A stretch of DNA of 48,993 nt from Chlamydiales bacterium (GTDB lineage Bacteria; Chlamydiota; Chlamydiia; Chlamydiales; JARBTQ01): assembly GCA_029240075.1 (NCBI GenBank), contig JARBTQ010000019.1, positions 1 to 48,993 of the forward strand. The letters are read 5' to 3'. The translations under genes were made by a program, and so were the position numbers. Position 1 is the stretch's first letter; each line of letters opens with the position of its first letter. A model generated the notes under the pieces. It made no database searches. It was not told where the DNA came from and worked only from the letters and a program-made list of their open reading frames with translations. This document shows positions 1 through 9,000 of the stretch, piece after piece.

Positions 1-88
1 CTTTTTTCTATTTAGGTTGTGTTGGAACTCCTATAATAGAGTCTAGGCCCTTCTTTTTTCATCTAAAAAAGGTCAAATCGACCGCGCT

Positions 89-352
89 TTGTATATTACA
101 TATGAAATCATCGATGAAACTCATAAGAATAATATGCTAGCTAAGATCCGGCTAGTCCTCAACAAAAAGGTGAACGGCTTTGTTTTTAGTAATAGTATGG
201 GAAAGGGGAGTGTAATTCTATCGTCAGATGATACAGATTATGTGATTCTTAATAGATTTCAAAGAACTCTTAAAAAAAGGGGCGTTAAGGTTGCTAAATT
301 AAATTCCCAAATAGCTAAGGGAATATCTGTATATGATATTAAATTTAACTAA
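89..352 (+). CDS. Hypothetical protein, possibly a gene remnant
   Basis: I do not recognise this 87-residue protein. It is lysine-rich and has no signal peptide, membrane segment or family motif that I can see. The only start that gives the full length is a TTG, with no convincing ribosome-binding site. The frame stays open upstream to a TAG at 44-46, and the next ATG is not until residue 16, so this may be the tail of a larger broken gene that began outside the window. A strong hairpin follows the stop, so the unit probably ends transcription here. It lies in an accessory stretch beside a pGP6-D-like gene and a broken BTB gene, which adds to the suspicion of decay. Confidence 0.4.
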   Translation: MYITYEIIDETHKNNMLAKIRLVLNKKVNGFVFSNSMGKGSVILSSDDTDYVILNRFQRTLKKRGVKVAKLNSQIAKGISVYDIKFN

Positions 353-370
353 AGGCTTGAAAAGTAATAA

Positions 371-420
371 AGGTGGGGAAATGTCTAAGCTTTTCTACCC
401 ACCTCAATTTATTTTTATTT
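371..420 (+). terminator. Rho-independent terminator after the first small ORF
   Basis: AGGTGGG at 371-377 pairs perfectly with CCCACCT at 398-404, and a GAAA/TTTC pair extends the stem inward. A T-rich tract follows from about 408. It fits the end of the plus-strand ORF at 89-352 and lies between that gene and the convergent pGP6-D-like gene. Confidence 0.7.
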
Positions 421-446
421 ATAGTATTTTTTTGTAAAATTTATCT

Positions 447-1142
447 TTAAAGAATCTGTCTTTCTTCCTGACTATCATTGGAAGCTTCTAAATACTTATT
501 AAGCCTTGTAATGAGTTCATTGATTTTTTGAGCTCCCTCTGCTCCTAAATTGTCTGTAGCTTTTTCTAAAGTATTACAGAGCTTATTCATGGCATTCAAA
601 GTTGAAATTTTTACATTTTTGCGCCTTTGATCATATACAGATCCTGGAAAAGTATTACGTATAATTATAATGAAATCGTCTTGCTTTTCGCCTTTATAAC
701 GCTGTAAAATTTTAATTTTGTCTTCAAGAGGAGCTTGTCGTGAGGCTAGAATATACGCTGCTTTACGAGGGAGCTGCTCAAGAATATTTCTCATAGCCGC
801 TGGAAGATCATAGTGAAGCTCATAGTATTGAAGCATATTATAAGGGGTCTGGCGATTACCATAGAGTGAAAGCAACCAGCTTTTAAAAGCGCCTTCCTTA
901 TAAGAGAAAAATAGCCTTTGAGCTTTTTTTATACGTTCACCTTGTAAAAGAACAGAACCTCCAATAAGCCCTTTTAATTCAGATGTAATGTTTTCTAGTT
1001 CTTGTAAATCTTCTTCATTTTCAGGAGGCTGAATACGGGAAAATGTTGTTAGAATGCTAACTAGCCGACTGTATTCCCTTTCCTTTAAAGGAATTCGCTC
1101 AATTTCTGTTGATTGTCTTTCTAAAAAATGTGTATGTGGCAT
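447..1142 (-). CDS. pGP6-D-related (chlamydial virulence-plasmid type) protein
   Basis: This 231-residue protein resembles the chlamydial plasmid protein pGP6-D and its chromosomal relatives (CT583 type). The match rests on a central block: a GERIKKAQ stretch, then FKSWLLSLYGNRQTPYNML, then YYELHYDLP, then RKAAYILASRQ near residues 125-135. pGP6-D, as I recall it, has the same order of motifs (GEKIYNARK, FSSWIEL, YNALAYYELF, KSAYILAARKG). Length is close to the family's roughly 240-250 residues. The family is linked to plasmid maintenance or expression, but its molecular role is not settled. The ParA-like partner pGP5-D often found nearby is not in this window. No membrane segment or signal peptide is visible. 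Confidence 0.75.
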   Translation of the reverse strand: MPHTHFLERQSTEIERIPLKEREYSRLVSILTTFSRIQPPENEEDLQELENITSELKGLIGGSVLLQGERIKKAQRLFFSYKEGAFKSWLLSLYGNRQTPYNMLQYYELHYDLPAAMRNILEQLPRKAAYILASRQAPLEDKIKILQRYKGEKQDDFIIIIRNTFPGSVYDQRRKNVKISTLNAMNKLCNTLEKATDNLGAEGAQKINELITRLNKYLEASNDSQEERQIL

Positions 1143-1480
1143 ATTTGTACCCTATATAAATTAATAATAATGAATAATTTAATTAAATATAATGCTCATT
1201 TCGCGGTAGATTTTTAATAAGGCATAATTCGTTTTTTTTGAGCTATTAGATTTCTAATTATATATTAACATGTTTTAATTTATCAAGTTTTGTTTTTTAT
1301 GTTTTAATTAAGTAGCTTAATAAGGCGTTTTTATATATGTGTAATCTATTTTATGATAAGTTCAAATGATTTCGGTTATATTTAATTTGTTTAACTTTTA
1401 GATCTTTTTAGGGCCTCATCTATTGCATCACTATGATTGTTTTTGTTATAATTTATACTTAATTATTAATTAGGTTTTAA
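1143..1480. other. Intergenic region between divergent accessory genes
   Basis: This is 338 bases of very AT-rich DNA upstream of both the pGP6-D-like gene (minus) and the BTB pseudogene (plus). I see no coding remnant. A plausible promoter for the BTB gene is listed separately. Confidence 0.5.
1423..1452 (+). promoter_or_regulatory. Candidate sigma-70-type promoter for the BTB pseudogene
   Basis: TTGCAT at 1423-1428 and a perfect TATAAT at 1447-1452 are separated by 18 bases. The start codon at 1481 is 28 bases beyond the -10 box. Such matches arise easily in AT-rich DNA, so this is only suggestive. Confidence 0.4.
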
Positions 1481-2644
1481 ATGATGAATAAATATTGCTG
1501 TAAAGGATATGAGGGAACAAATTTTGCTTTAACCGCCGTGGCAGCTACAAATGAATATAGGTCTTTTGAGCTAGATAGCACTGAATTAGATAGTGCTCTC
1601 GATCTGAAAGATAAAGAAAGTATAATTAAAAAAAGTAACTTGTTTCAGTTATGTTTTCTAAAAACTTTTGCAGAACATCAACTTAAGCTCAGCGATAGGG
1701 CTTATAGTGTAAATCTGACCAGTCATTTAATTACCATAAGTGGCACGGGGCATGTTATTGCAGATGTTGCAAAAATTTTAGAGTCTTTGCGCGTATTTTT
1801 AGCAATCCATTTTGACACAAAAGAGGACATAAAGATTGCTGCTGATGATTAGGCTGAAATATTCATTTTTCAAAAAGATAAGTTACAGTTTGACCATTTC
1901 GCACCTTTAAATGCAGAAAAATATAGTACAAACTTTTTTAAGAATTATATTAAACCTTGTTTATCTAACTTAGGTAATACATTAGAGCATCTCTCTTTAA
2001 ATGTAATAGAAGAGCAAAGAAAAATAACTTTCAACCATAATACTGATAGACGTTGGGTTGAGATTATCGAAGTTAAATAGAATAAAAATTATTGGGGAAA
2101 CTTTCTAGTAAAGCCTAAAGAGTTATCTAAAAAAATAAATTTAGATAGCGCTATGTATGCGATGTATGAAGAACAAGATGATACATGTGATTTTAAAATT
2201 TTTAATAGTTACGGTTATGCAAAGAAAATTCATACAGTTATGCTCAAATTATATGGAGGTATAGTATTTAAGTCTCTACTTAGTCAATCATTGAAGGAAA
2301 AGCATACAAAAGAGCTGCAGTTAAATTATTCGGGAGATGTGATCGAACACTTTATTGCTTATCTTTATCTTGGAGTGGAAGACTTATTTGAACGCTTAAA
2401 AGATTCAAAAGAATTAGATCTATTTGGTCTTTATGATTTAGCATTGACTTACCAAATTGATTCGCTCATAGACTGTTGTTTTAATTTGCTAAACTTGCAT
2501 GCTAAATCTATAAATTTAGAAGATCTTATTAACTTTATAGGAAAATTCCAGACACACGATCATACTAAGGATCTTATTCAAATTCAAAATAGGTTATTAC
2601 AGGAAAAGGCTAATAAAAAAGTGCTGATAGTAGGTCTTGATTAG
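1481..2644 (+). pseudogene. BTB/POZ-domain protein gene interrupted by two in-frame TAG codons
   Basis: One reading frame runs from ATG 1481 to the TAG at 2642-2644 and is broken only by TAG at 1850-1852 (codon 124) and TAG at 2078-2080 (codon 200). There is no frameshift. Read through, it would give 387 positions. The last segment, from about codon 210, looks like a BTB/POZ fold: an exposed acidic strand, KKIHTVMLKLYGGIVFKSLL in place of the usual 'H+..L...S..F..ml' block, a YLYLG helix end, then LFGLYDLALTYQIDSLIDCC. BTB proteins are host-like adaptors for Cul3 ubiquitin ligases and occur as candidate effectors in amoeba-infecting chlamydiae. The first 200 codons are unrecognised. Most likely a decaying effector gene. 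The C-terminal piece has an in-frame ATG at 2153, so a 163-residue BTB fragment could still be made. Confidence 0.7.
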
Positions 2645-2672
2645 TATTATAAATCTATTCTGCAATAGACCG

Positions 2673-2705
2673 CTCTACAAACCTTTTTAGTAGGGAATTG
2701 TAGAG
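2673..2705. terminator. Possible bidirectional terminator hairpin
   Basis: CTCTACAA at 2673-2680 pairs with TTGTAGAG at 2698-2705 around a 17-base loop, between the convergent BTB pseudogene and rlmD. There is no strong T tract on either side, so the call is weak. Confidence 0.35.
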
Positions 2706-2745
2706 TACTAGTAATAAAAATTTATGCGTAAAGTCTACTTGTTGC

Positions 2746-4056
2746 CTAAAGGCTTAATAAGATAAGCGTTTCAACATGAGTTGTTTGAGGAAACATGTCG
2801 TAAAGGCAAATCTCTGTAACTTTATAACCTTTAATTTTGAATTTAGCTATATCCCGAGCTAATGTAGCTGGCATACAGGAGATATAGAGAAGATGCTTGG
2901 GTTTATAATTTAATAAAAGTTCAGTGGCTAAAGGACTAAGGCCTACACGTGGAGGATTGACTATTATTAAATCAGGATTTAATTGCTTTAATTTGTTTTT
3001 TAACGCTTGTTCGACTGTACTACAACTGAATGCTACATTTGAGACTTTATTTCGTATTTGGTTTTGCTTTGCACATTCAATAGCATCGGCATTACTTTCA
3101 ACTCCATGTGCTTTTATACCTTTATTTCCTATGAGTAAAGTCGTAGCCCCAATACCGCAGTAAAGGTCTAAGACTGAGCTTACTTTTAGATCTATTACTA
3201 TTTGTTCAATCCTCTGATAGATGACCAAGCTTTGTTCAGGAAAATTTTGTATAAAAGCTAGAGGGGAAAATTCTAAATGTAGTGGTCCAACTTGCCATGT
3301 TCCTTTATCTAAACCCCAACCATACTTTTTTGTAGATGTTGTAATTAACCCACCTATCCACATTTCACAGTTACTGAAATATTGCAATAAGGTATCTATT
3401 GTTGAGTTAGGAAATGAATGATTGAACTCTATATGGATTAAATATTTTTCAAAATCATACTTAAGTAAGGTGAACCGGCCGATTTCTGCTGTATGGCTGG
3501 CAGCAGGTAATAAATCTAAAACTTTTTTTAAATTTGCAAAAATAGAATTGTCTGTATTGAATATAGGGCAAGTTTGAATGGGTAATAGGTTTGTTTGATC
3601 ATGCGAGATGTATCCTAATAGATAATGACTATCTTTGTACTGTAACTTTAAGCGTATCTTTCTACGATATTCCCATTCTTTTGGGGCTCTTATAATAGGA
3701 GGCGGGCTATCTAAAGTTATCTTTCCTATTTTTGCTAAAGCATCTGCTACCCATTTTTGTTTGAGATGCAATTGCTGTTCGTATGGGAGGTGTTGTAGCT
3801 GACATCCTCCGCAAATACTAAAGTGAGGGCAAAGAGGGGTCCTGCGTAGATGAGATGACTTGATAAACTTTGTTACCACTCCTCTAGCAAAGGATTTTTT
3901 CTTTTGAGTAATTGCAATTTCAACTTCGTCTTCGGGTGCAGTAAAAGGAGCAAATACTACAAGTCCTTCATTTCGCATGATCCCTTCCCCCCCAAATGCT
4001 ACATCACTAATTGTTCCCTGTAGCAGCAAATTGCTAGAAGATTTATGTTCCATCAT
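2746..4056 (-). CDS. rlmD: 23S rRNA (uracil-5)-methyltransferase, RlmD/RumA family
   Basis: This cytoplasmic SAM-dependent enzyme of the TrmA/RlmD family methylates C5 of a uridine in rRNA (U1939 in E. coli RlmD). Visible order: a TRAM-like N-terminal beta domain (residues 10-65), an iron-sulfur cysteine set C76, C82, C85 and C163 (CPHFSICGGC then QTCP), a SAM-binding DLYCGIGATT motif, a VNPPR motif, and the nucleophile Cys394 in SCMPATLARD. Usual bacterial forms have SCNP, so Met replaces Asn next to the catalytic Cys, a mild change. The four-cysteine cluster favours RlmD-type over TrmA; RlmC-type is a less likely alternative. It lies 66 bases downstream of recJ in the same direction and may be cotranscribed. 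Confidence 0.88.
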   Translation of the reverse strand: MMEHKSSSNLLLQGTISDVAFGGEGIMRNEGLVVFAPFTAPEDEVEIAITQKKKSFARGVVTKFIKSSHLRRTPLCPHFSICGGCQLQHLPYEQQLHLKQKWVADALAKIGKITLDSPPPIIRAPKEWEYRRKIRLKLQYKDSHYLLGYISHDQTNLLPIQTCPIFNTDNSIFANLKKVLDLLPAASHTAEIGRFTLLKYDFEKYLIHIEFNHSFPNSTIDTLLQYFSNCEMWIGGLITTSTKKYGWGLDKGTWQVGPLHLEFSPLAFIQNFPEQSLVIYQRIEQIVIDLKVSSVLDLYCGIGATTLLIGNKGIKAHGVESNADAIECAKQNQIRNKVSNVAFSCSTVEQALKNKLKQLNPDLIIVNPPRVGLSPLATELLLNYKPKHLLYISCMPATLARDIAKFKIKGYKVTEICLYDMFPQTTHVETLILLSL

Positions 4057-4122
4057 TAGTTCTCTGTATGATTCTTTATTTGATGCCGTAATAGACCTAG
4101 CAAAAAGGGATTTGCAATAGAA

Positions 4123-5889
4123 TTATTCATCAACTGATTTAACATCTCTGATAAGAAGCTGAATACTCAATTTATTTTGGTAATTATTAATATGGGGTGT
4201 AAATGCAATACCTAGCATTAGTCCTTTTTGTCTAATGGAAGGAGCTCTATGTGCCATACTAAAGGCAATTCCTTCTAAGAATAGTCCATTTTGTTCTAAG
4301 TACATTCTTAAATGGTCTTTACTTATTATTTTAGGAGGCCATGTTTGTTTTGCTTCACTACAGAATACAGGAGGGGGATTGTCATTGCCGTAAGGCTCTA
4401 GTAAACTTAAATTATCCATAAATTCAAAAGAGAGCTCGTTAAATTGAAGTGTAGCGTCTATGTTCAACTTGGGCTTTATATCCTGCTCATGTAGCTGTTC
4501 ATTTGTTGCTCTGATAAACTCTGTTTTAAACGCTTCAATATTTTCTGGTTTGATCGTTAATCCAGCAGCAAAGTCATGTCCTCCAAAATTAAGAAATAGG
4601 TAACGGCTCTTTTTAAGAGTTGGTAATAGAGGAAACTCCCGAATAGTACGGAGTGATCCTTTGCCTATTCCATTTTCTATAGCAATCATAGCGGTTGGTC
4701 TATTGTACATACGCATAATGCGAGTTACTATAATTGCAATAACTCCTGGATGCCAAGCTTCAGAAGAGAGGATGATTGCTTTCTCATTTAATACTTCAGG
4801 ATGAGTACGAATATATTGCTCAACATCTAATGCAATAGTTCTTTCAATTTTTTGCCTTTCAGCATTGTTTAACCCTATTTCATGGGCTAATAGTTCAGCA
4901 GCTCGCGCATTACGCATTAGAAGCAATTCAATCCCTTTTCTGGCGTTAGCAATTCGCCCTAAGCTATTAAGCTGTGGGATTACTTTGGCTACTAGGTTAC
5001 TAGAGGTCAATTCTGCGGGAGGAATTCCACATAGGTTAATTAATTTAACAAAACCTAATCGTTTACCTTTACGCAACTGATGCAACCCATATTTTACTAA
5101 AATGCGGTTTTCACCTAGTAAAGAGCCCATATCAGCAATAGTTCCTAAAGCTACTAGGTCTAAATAATATTTTAAATCAACCTTATTAGCTGGAATTAGT
5201 CCCTGTTCCACAAATTGGCTTGTGGTCGCATGGGCTAACTTAAAAGCAACACCCACCCCTGTTAAATCACGGTTAGGGTAGGGACTATTTAGAAGTTTAG
5301 GGTTTAAAGTTGCTATACAATTTGGTAATCGATCAGTTGGTTCATGGTGATCTGTGACAATTACATCAATACCAGCATTGATCACTTGTTGAATTTCAGT
5401 GGCAGCTGTAATACCGTGATCGACCGTAATCATAAGACGACAGCGGTACTTTAGTGCGTAGTTTAAAGCTTCTATCATCACATTTTGTCTGAGCTTGCTG
5501 TGATGAGGGACATAAAAATAGACTTTAAGTCCTATATACCTTAAGAATTCAACTAAAAGGGTTGTTCCTGTGACGCCGTCAACATCATTATCACCGTAAA
5601 TCAAAACAGGTTCATTGTGAGTCAAAGCATGGATAATTCTTTGAACTGCTTTATCCATATCAACCATCAGAAAAGGATCGAATAAATCTGGTAATTGTGC
5701 GTATAGGTAGTGATGGATTTCGTCTAGACTTTTGAATCCTCTAGAGATAAAAATCTGCGCGATTGTTGGATGAATATTGAAAGCATCAACGATTTGTTTT
5801 TGCCAGACAGGATCAATACGCGGCGGAACCCAAAGTAATGAGGGAGTAATAGTTTGGCGATGCTGCATTTGAGAATCTCCGTATGGCAT
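4123..5889 (-). CDS. recJ: Single-stranded-DNA-specific 5'-3' exonuclease RecJ
   Basis: RecJ degrades single-stranded DNA 5' to 3' in mismatch, base-excision and recombination repair. DHH-family motifs are visible: motif I GDNDVDG at about 99-105, VDHG at 156-159, and the namesake TDHHEP at 179-184. The DHHA1-type GGHDFAAG motif lies in the second half and an OB-like C-terminal region follows. Length (about 580) matches the family. The ORF begins at an ATG at 5889, but a GGAG sits 8 bases before the second in-frame ATG (Met8, first base 5868), so the true start is probably Met8, giving 581 residues. It follows secDF after 163 bases, an order I recall in Chlamydiaceae as well. Confidence 0.93.
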   Translation of the reverse strand: MPYGDSQMQHRQTITPSLLWVPPRIDPVWQKQIVDAFNIHPTIAQIFISRGFKSLDEIHHYLYAQLPDLFDPFLMVDMDKAVQRIIHALTHNEPVLIYGDNDVDGVTGTTLLVEFLRYIGLKVYFYVPHHSKLRQNVMIEALNYALKYRCRLMITVDHGITAATEIQQVINAGIDVIVTDHHEPTDRLPNCIATLNPKLLNSPYPNRDLTGVGVAFKLAHATTSQFVEQGLIPANKVDLKYYLDLVALGTIADMGSLLGENRILVKYGLHQLRKGKRLGFVKLINLCGIPPAELTSSNLVAKVIPQLNSLGRIANARKGIELLLMRNARAAELLAHEIGLNNAERQKIERTIALDVEQYIRTHPEVLNEKAIILSSEAWHPGVIAIIVTRIMRMYNRPTAMIAIENGIGKGSLRTIREFPLLPTLKKSRYLFLNFGGHDFAAGLTIKPENIEAFKTEFIRATNEQLHEQDIKPKLNIDATLQFNELSFEFMDNLSLLEPYGNDNPPPVFCSEAKQTWPPKIISKDHLRMYLEQNGLFLEGIAFSMAHRAPSIRQKGLMLGIAFTPHINNYQNKLSIQLLIRDVKSVDE

Positions 5890-6052
5890 AAGCTTTGCAA
5901 AATAGAATTAGCGATATATGTATGATTAAAAACGGTCTAATATTAATTAATTTTTATTTATCTAGCTGGTGACAAGTTATACAAACTAGCCTAAAGCTGT
6001 GAATGCTCTAGGCTCAGTGATGTAATAATAAGTGTCAAAAAGTCTAATTGAA

Positions 6053-9000
6053 TTATTTTCTTGCTACAGCATGCCCTATTTTTTCATTTTCCTCTAACTG
6101 ATGGAAATAAAGTAAAATAGGGGCAGCGACAAATAGCGACGAGATTGTCCCTACTAATACACCTATCAGCATAGTTAGTGAGAAAGTAAATATAGCTGAG
6201 CCTCCAAAGAAGACTAAAGCAAATAAAACTAACAAGGTAGTTCCTGCAGTTAATAATGTACGGCTAAGAGTTACATTAAGGGCATGATTAATAATCTCTT
6301 GAAAACTAGCACGATACATTTGTTGACTGTCTTCTCTGATCCTATCAAAGACAATAATTGTGTCATTTAGCGAGTAACCAATAATTGTCATTAAAGCAGC
6401 GACAACATGCATATCTATACGAATTGGCAGCCCAAATAAGTATAGAGTAGCTAAAATAGCTGTAGTAATACCTATGTCATGTAGTAGGCCGATGATAGCA
6501 CTAATTGCATATTTAAATTCAAACCGTACGGTAATGTAGATGAGAATTGCAACTAGAGATAGCATCAGCGATAAAATAGCATTGTTACGCATAACATCAG
6601 ATAATTGGCCACTGACTTCACTCCAACTTTTTTCTAAGATGGGCAGTTGGCTAGCTTCAATATTTAAGTTAGCTTCTTCTAATGCTTTTACAACCCATTG
6701 AATCCTAGGGTTACTTTCATAAAGATAAATTGCTTGTGTCTGCTGAGATTCCAAAGGCATGTTGTAAAAAGGTTGCCCTTTTCTCTCTAAAGCTTGACTC
6801 AATTCTATGCGCAGATGATTGTCCTTATTAAGACGTCTAACTTGGAAATCTTCATAAGCGATTCCCTTAGAATGTAATGCTTCTATAATATCTGTGCGAT
6901 AAGAAGTTTGATTAGGTTTTTCTTGTATTTGTACAGTTAAAGCAAATCCCCCTGTAAAATCCATCCCTAAAATAGTTTTACCTTGCGATACAAAAATTAG
7001 ATTACCTGCTATAGCAAGGATAACTGATGCAATAATTACAGATTTTGCTTTACTTAAGAAGTTGAACTTCTGGCTATTAATCCATTGACTCATTTTTAAT
7101 TCTGTATGACTACGATCTTGTACCCATCCAGCAAAAAAATAGCGAGTCATAAACAGTGCTGTAAACATAGATGAAACTATACCTATAATTAAAGTTACAG
7201 CAAATCCTTTAATGGGACCAGAGTCAAACTGCATCAAGATTAATGCAGCAATAATTGTGGTTAAATTAGAGTCAATAATAGCACTAAATGCTTTTTTGTA
7301 TGCAGATTGCATTGCTGATGCTAGACGTTTTGTAGTATTGAATTCTTCACGGAATCGTTCAAAGACTAGAACGTTTGCGTCAACAGCCATACCAAGGGTA
7401 AGAATGACAGCTGCTATACCAGGCAGTGTGACAGCAGCATCGATATTTTGTAATACACCCCACATAATGAGAAGATTAAAAAATACAGCCACTGAAGCTA
7501 CGATACCGGCAAAACGGTAATAAGAACACATGGTAGCTATGACAAGGATAAGACCTACGATAGATGCCATTATACCTTTTGTTCTTTCATCCAACCCAAG
7601 TTCAGGACTAACATTAACTTCAGATAATATCTCTGGTGTAAAGCTTAGAGAACCAGCTTTTAAATCTGCTGCAAGTAAGGTAACTTCTCTTTGTGAAAAG
7701 TTTCCAGTAATGGATGCATGGTCTTTCAAGCTAGCTTTAAGTACAGGCGAGCTAATAACGTAGCCGTTTAAAATAACAGCCATACGCCATCCTTGACCTC
7801 GCGTATAATTTTCATTTATCGTTCCTGTTAACTTATCCTGCGCAAAGGTCGAGGTCCAGGTATAAAGGTCTTCTTGTGGATTCCCTTTAGCTTTATTTAT
7901 ACTGTCATATGAATTTTTCACTTTAAAGGATAAAAAGTTCCCTTCATTAGGGTCGTATAGTGCTCTAATATCTGTCAGGTTGGCTCCTTCCAAAGCGTAA
8001 TTGCGGAATGTAATGAGCAGGGGGTGAGATTGACCATGCCATTGAGAAGGATCATCGCCTTTAAAGCGGGCTATTGCAGATAAATTATCGTTGAATGCAT
8101 TGCTAATAGGAGCCTCTTGCGAAGATGCAATCTTTAGACCTGCTTCACATAAAGCTTTAGCAGCATTAGATTGAAATAAACCTATTGCTTTATTATCAGT
8201 TGTCTGTGCTTCATTTAAACGTCTAAAAGCAATTTCATTCAGTCCCACTGTATCCTTACGATGAGTCATTACTGCTTCATTCCATACTTCTTGTAGAAAC
8301 TGGTTTGCGGCAGATGCGAGAGTACTATTATAAGGTCCGAATTTTTCATTAACGACATGAAAGGACATTGAAGATGATTTAATAAGCTCTGTAGCAGATA
8401 TGTTCTGGGATCCAGGGAATTCAAGAACAATGTTAGTGCCTTCAGTACGGATATTTACTTCTGATACTCCCATTTTGTTAAGACGAGCATTTAATTCATT
8501 CTTGGCACGATGTAAATCTGTTGCATCAGTTACAAGATGGTTGCTTTGATCCCTAAGTGCTAGATGAACAATCTTGCCACCAGATAGGTCTAAGCCCCAT
8601 TTTAAAGCTTTTCTTTCATCTCCACGAAAATATTTGCGACAGCTTAATAAAAAATTATCCCAATATGCATTTCTAATTGGAGGCGCTGCAGAATATTTGA
8701 CGGTAGAATCTATAGCCACTTGTGCAGCGTTATAGCTATCACGAGCTTTTAATAGATCCTCGTGCATTTTTGTCTCAATCTTATTAAGAGTGATTAAGCG
8801 GTGCTCTAAGTTAGTAAGTTCTAAGCACGCCAATCGATAGTTGCTATTGACATAGAAATCTTCTCTTGTAGCTTCTAACAGAGAAGAATAGTAAGAATCG
8901 AGTTCAAAAACGCAGTCATTACGGTAGGGGTTATTAACATTGAGTTGTTCGCTATTTTGTAGGAAAAAACCTTCCTCGGAAAGGAATTGCTTCAATTTAT

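Noticed and set aside
7212-7763. Plus-strand open frames opposite secDF, recJ, rlmD and mnmE
   Set aside because: They are antisense shadows of conserved genes and lack ribosome-binding sites and family motifs.
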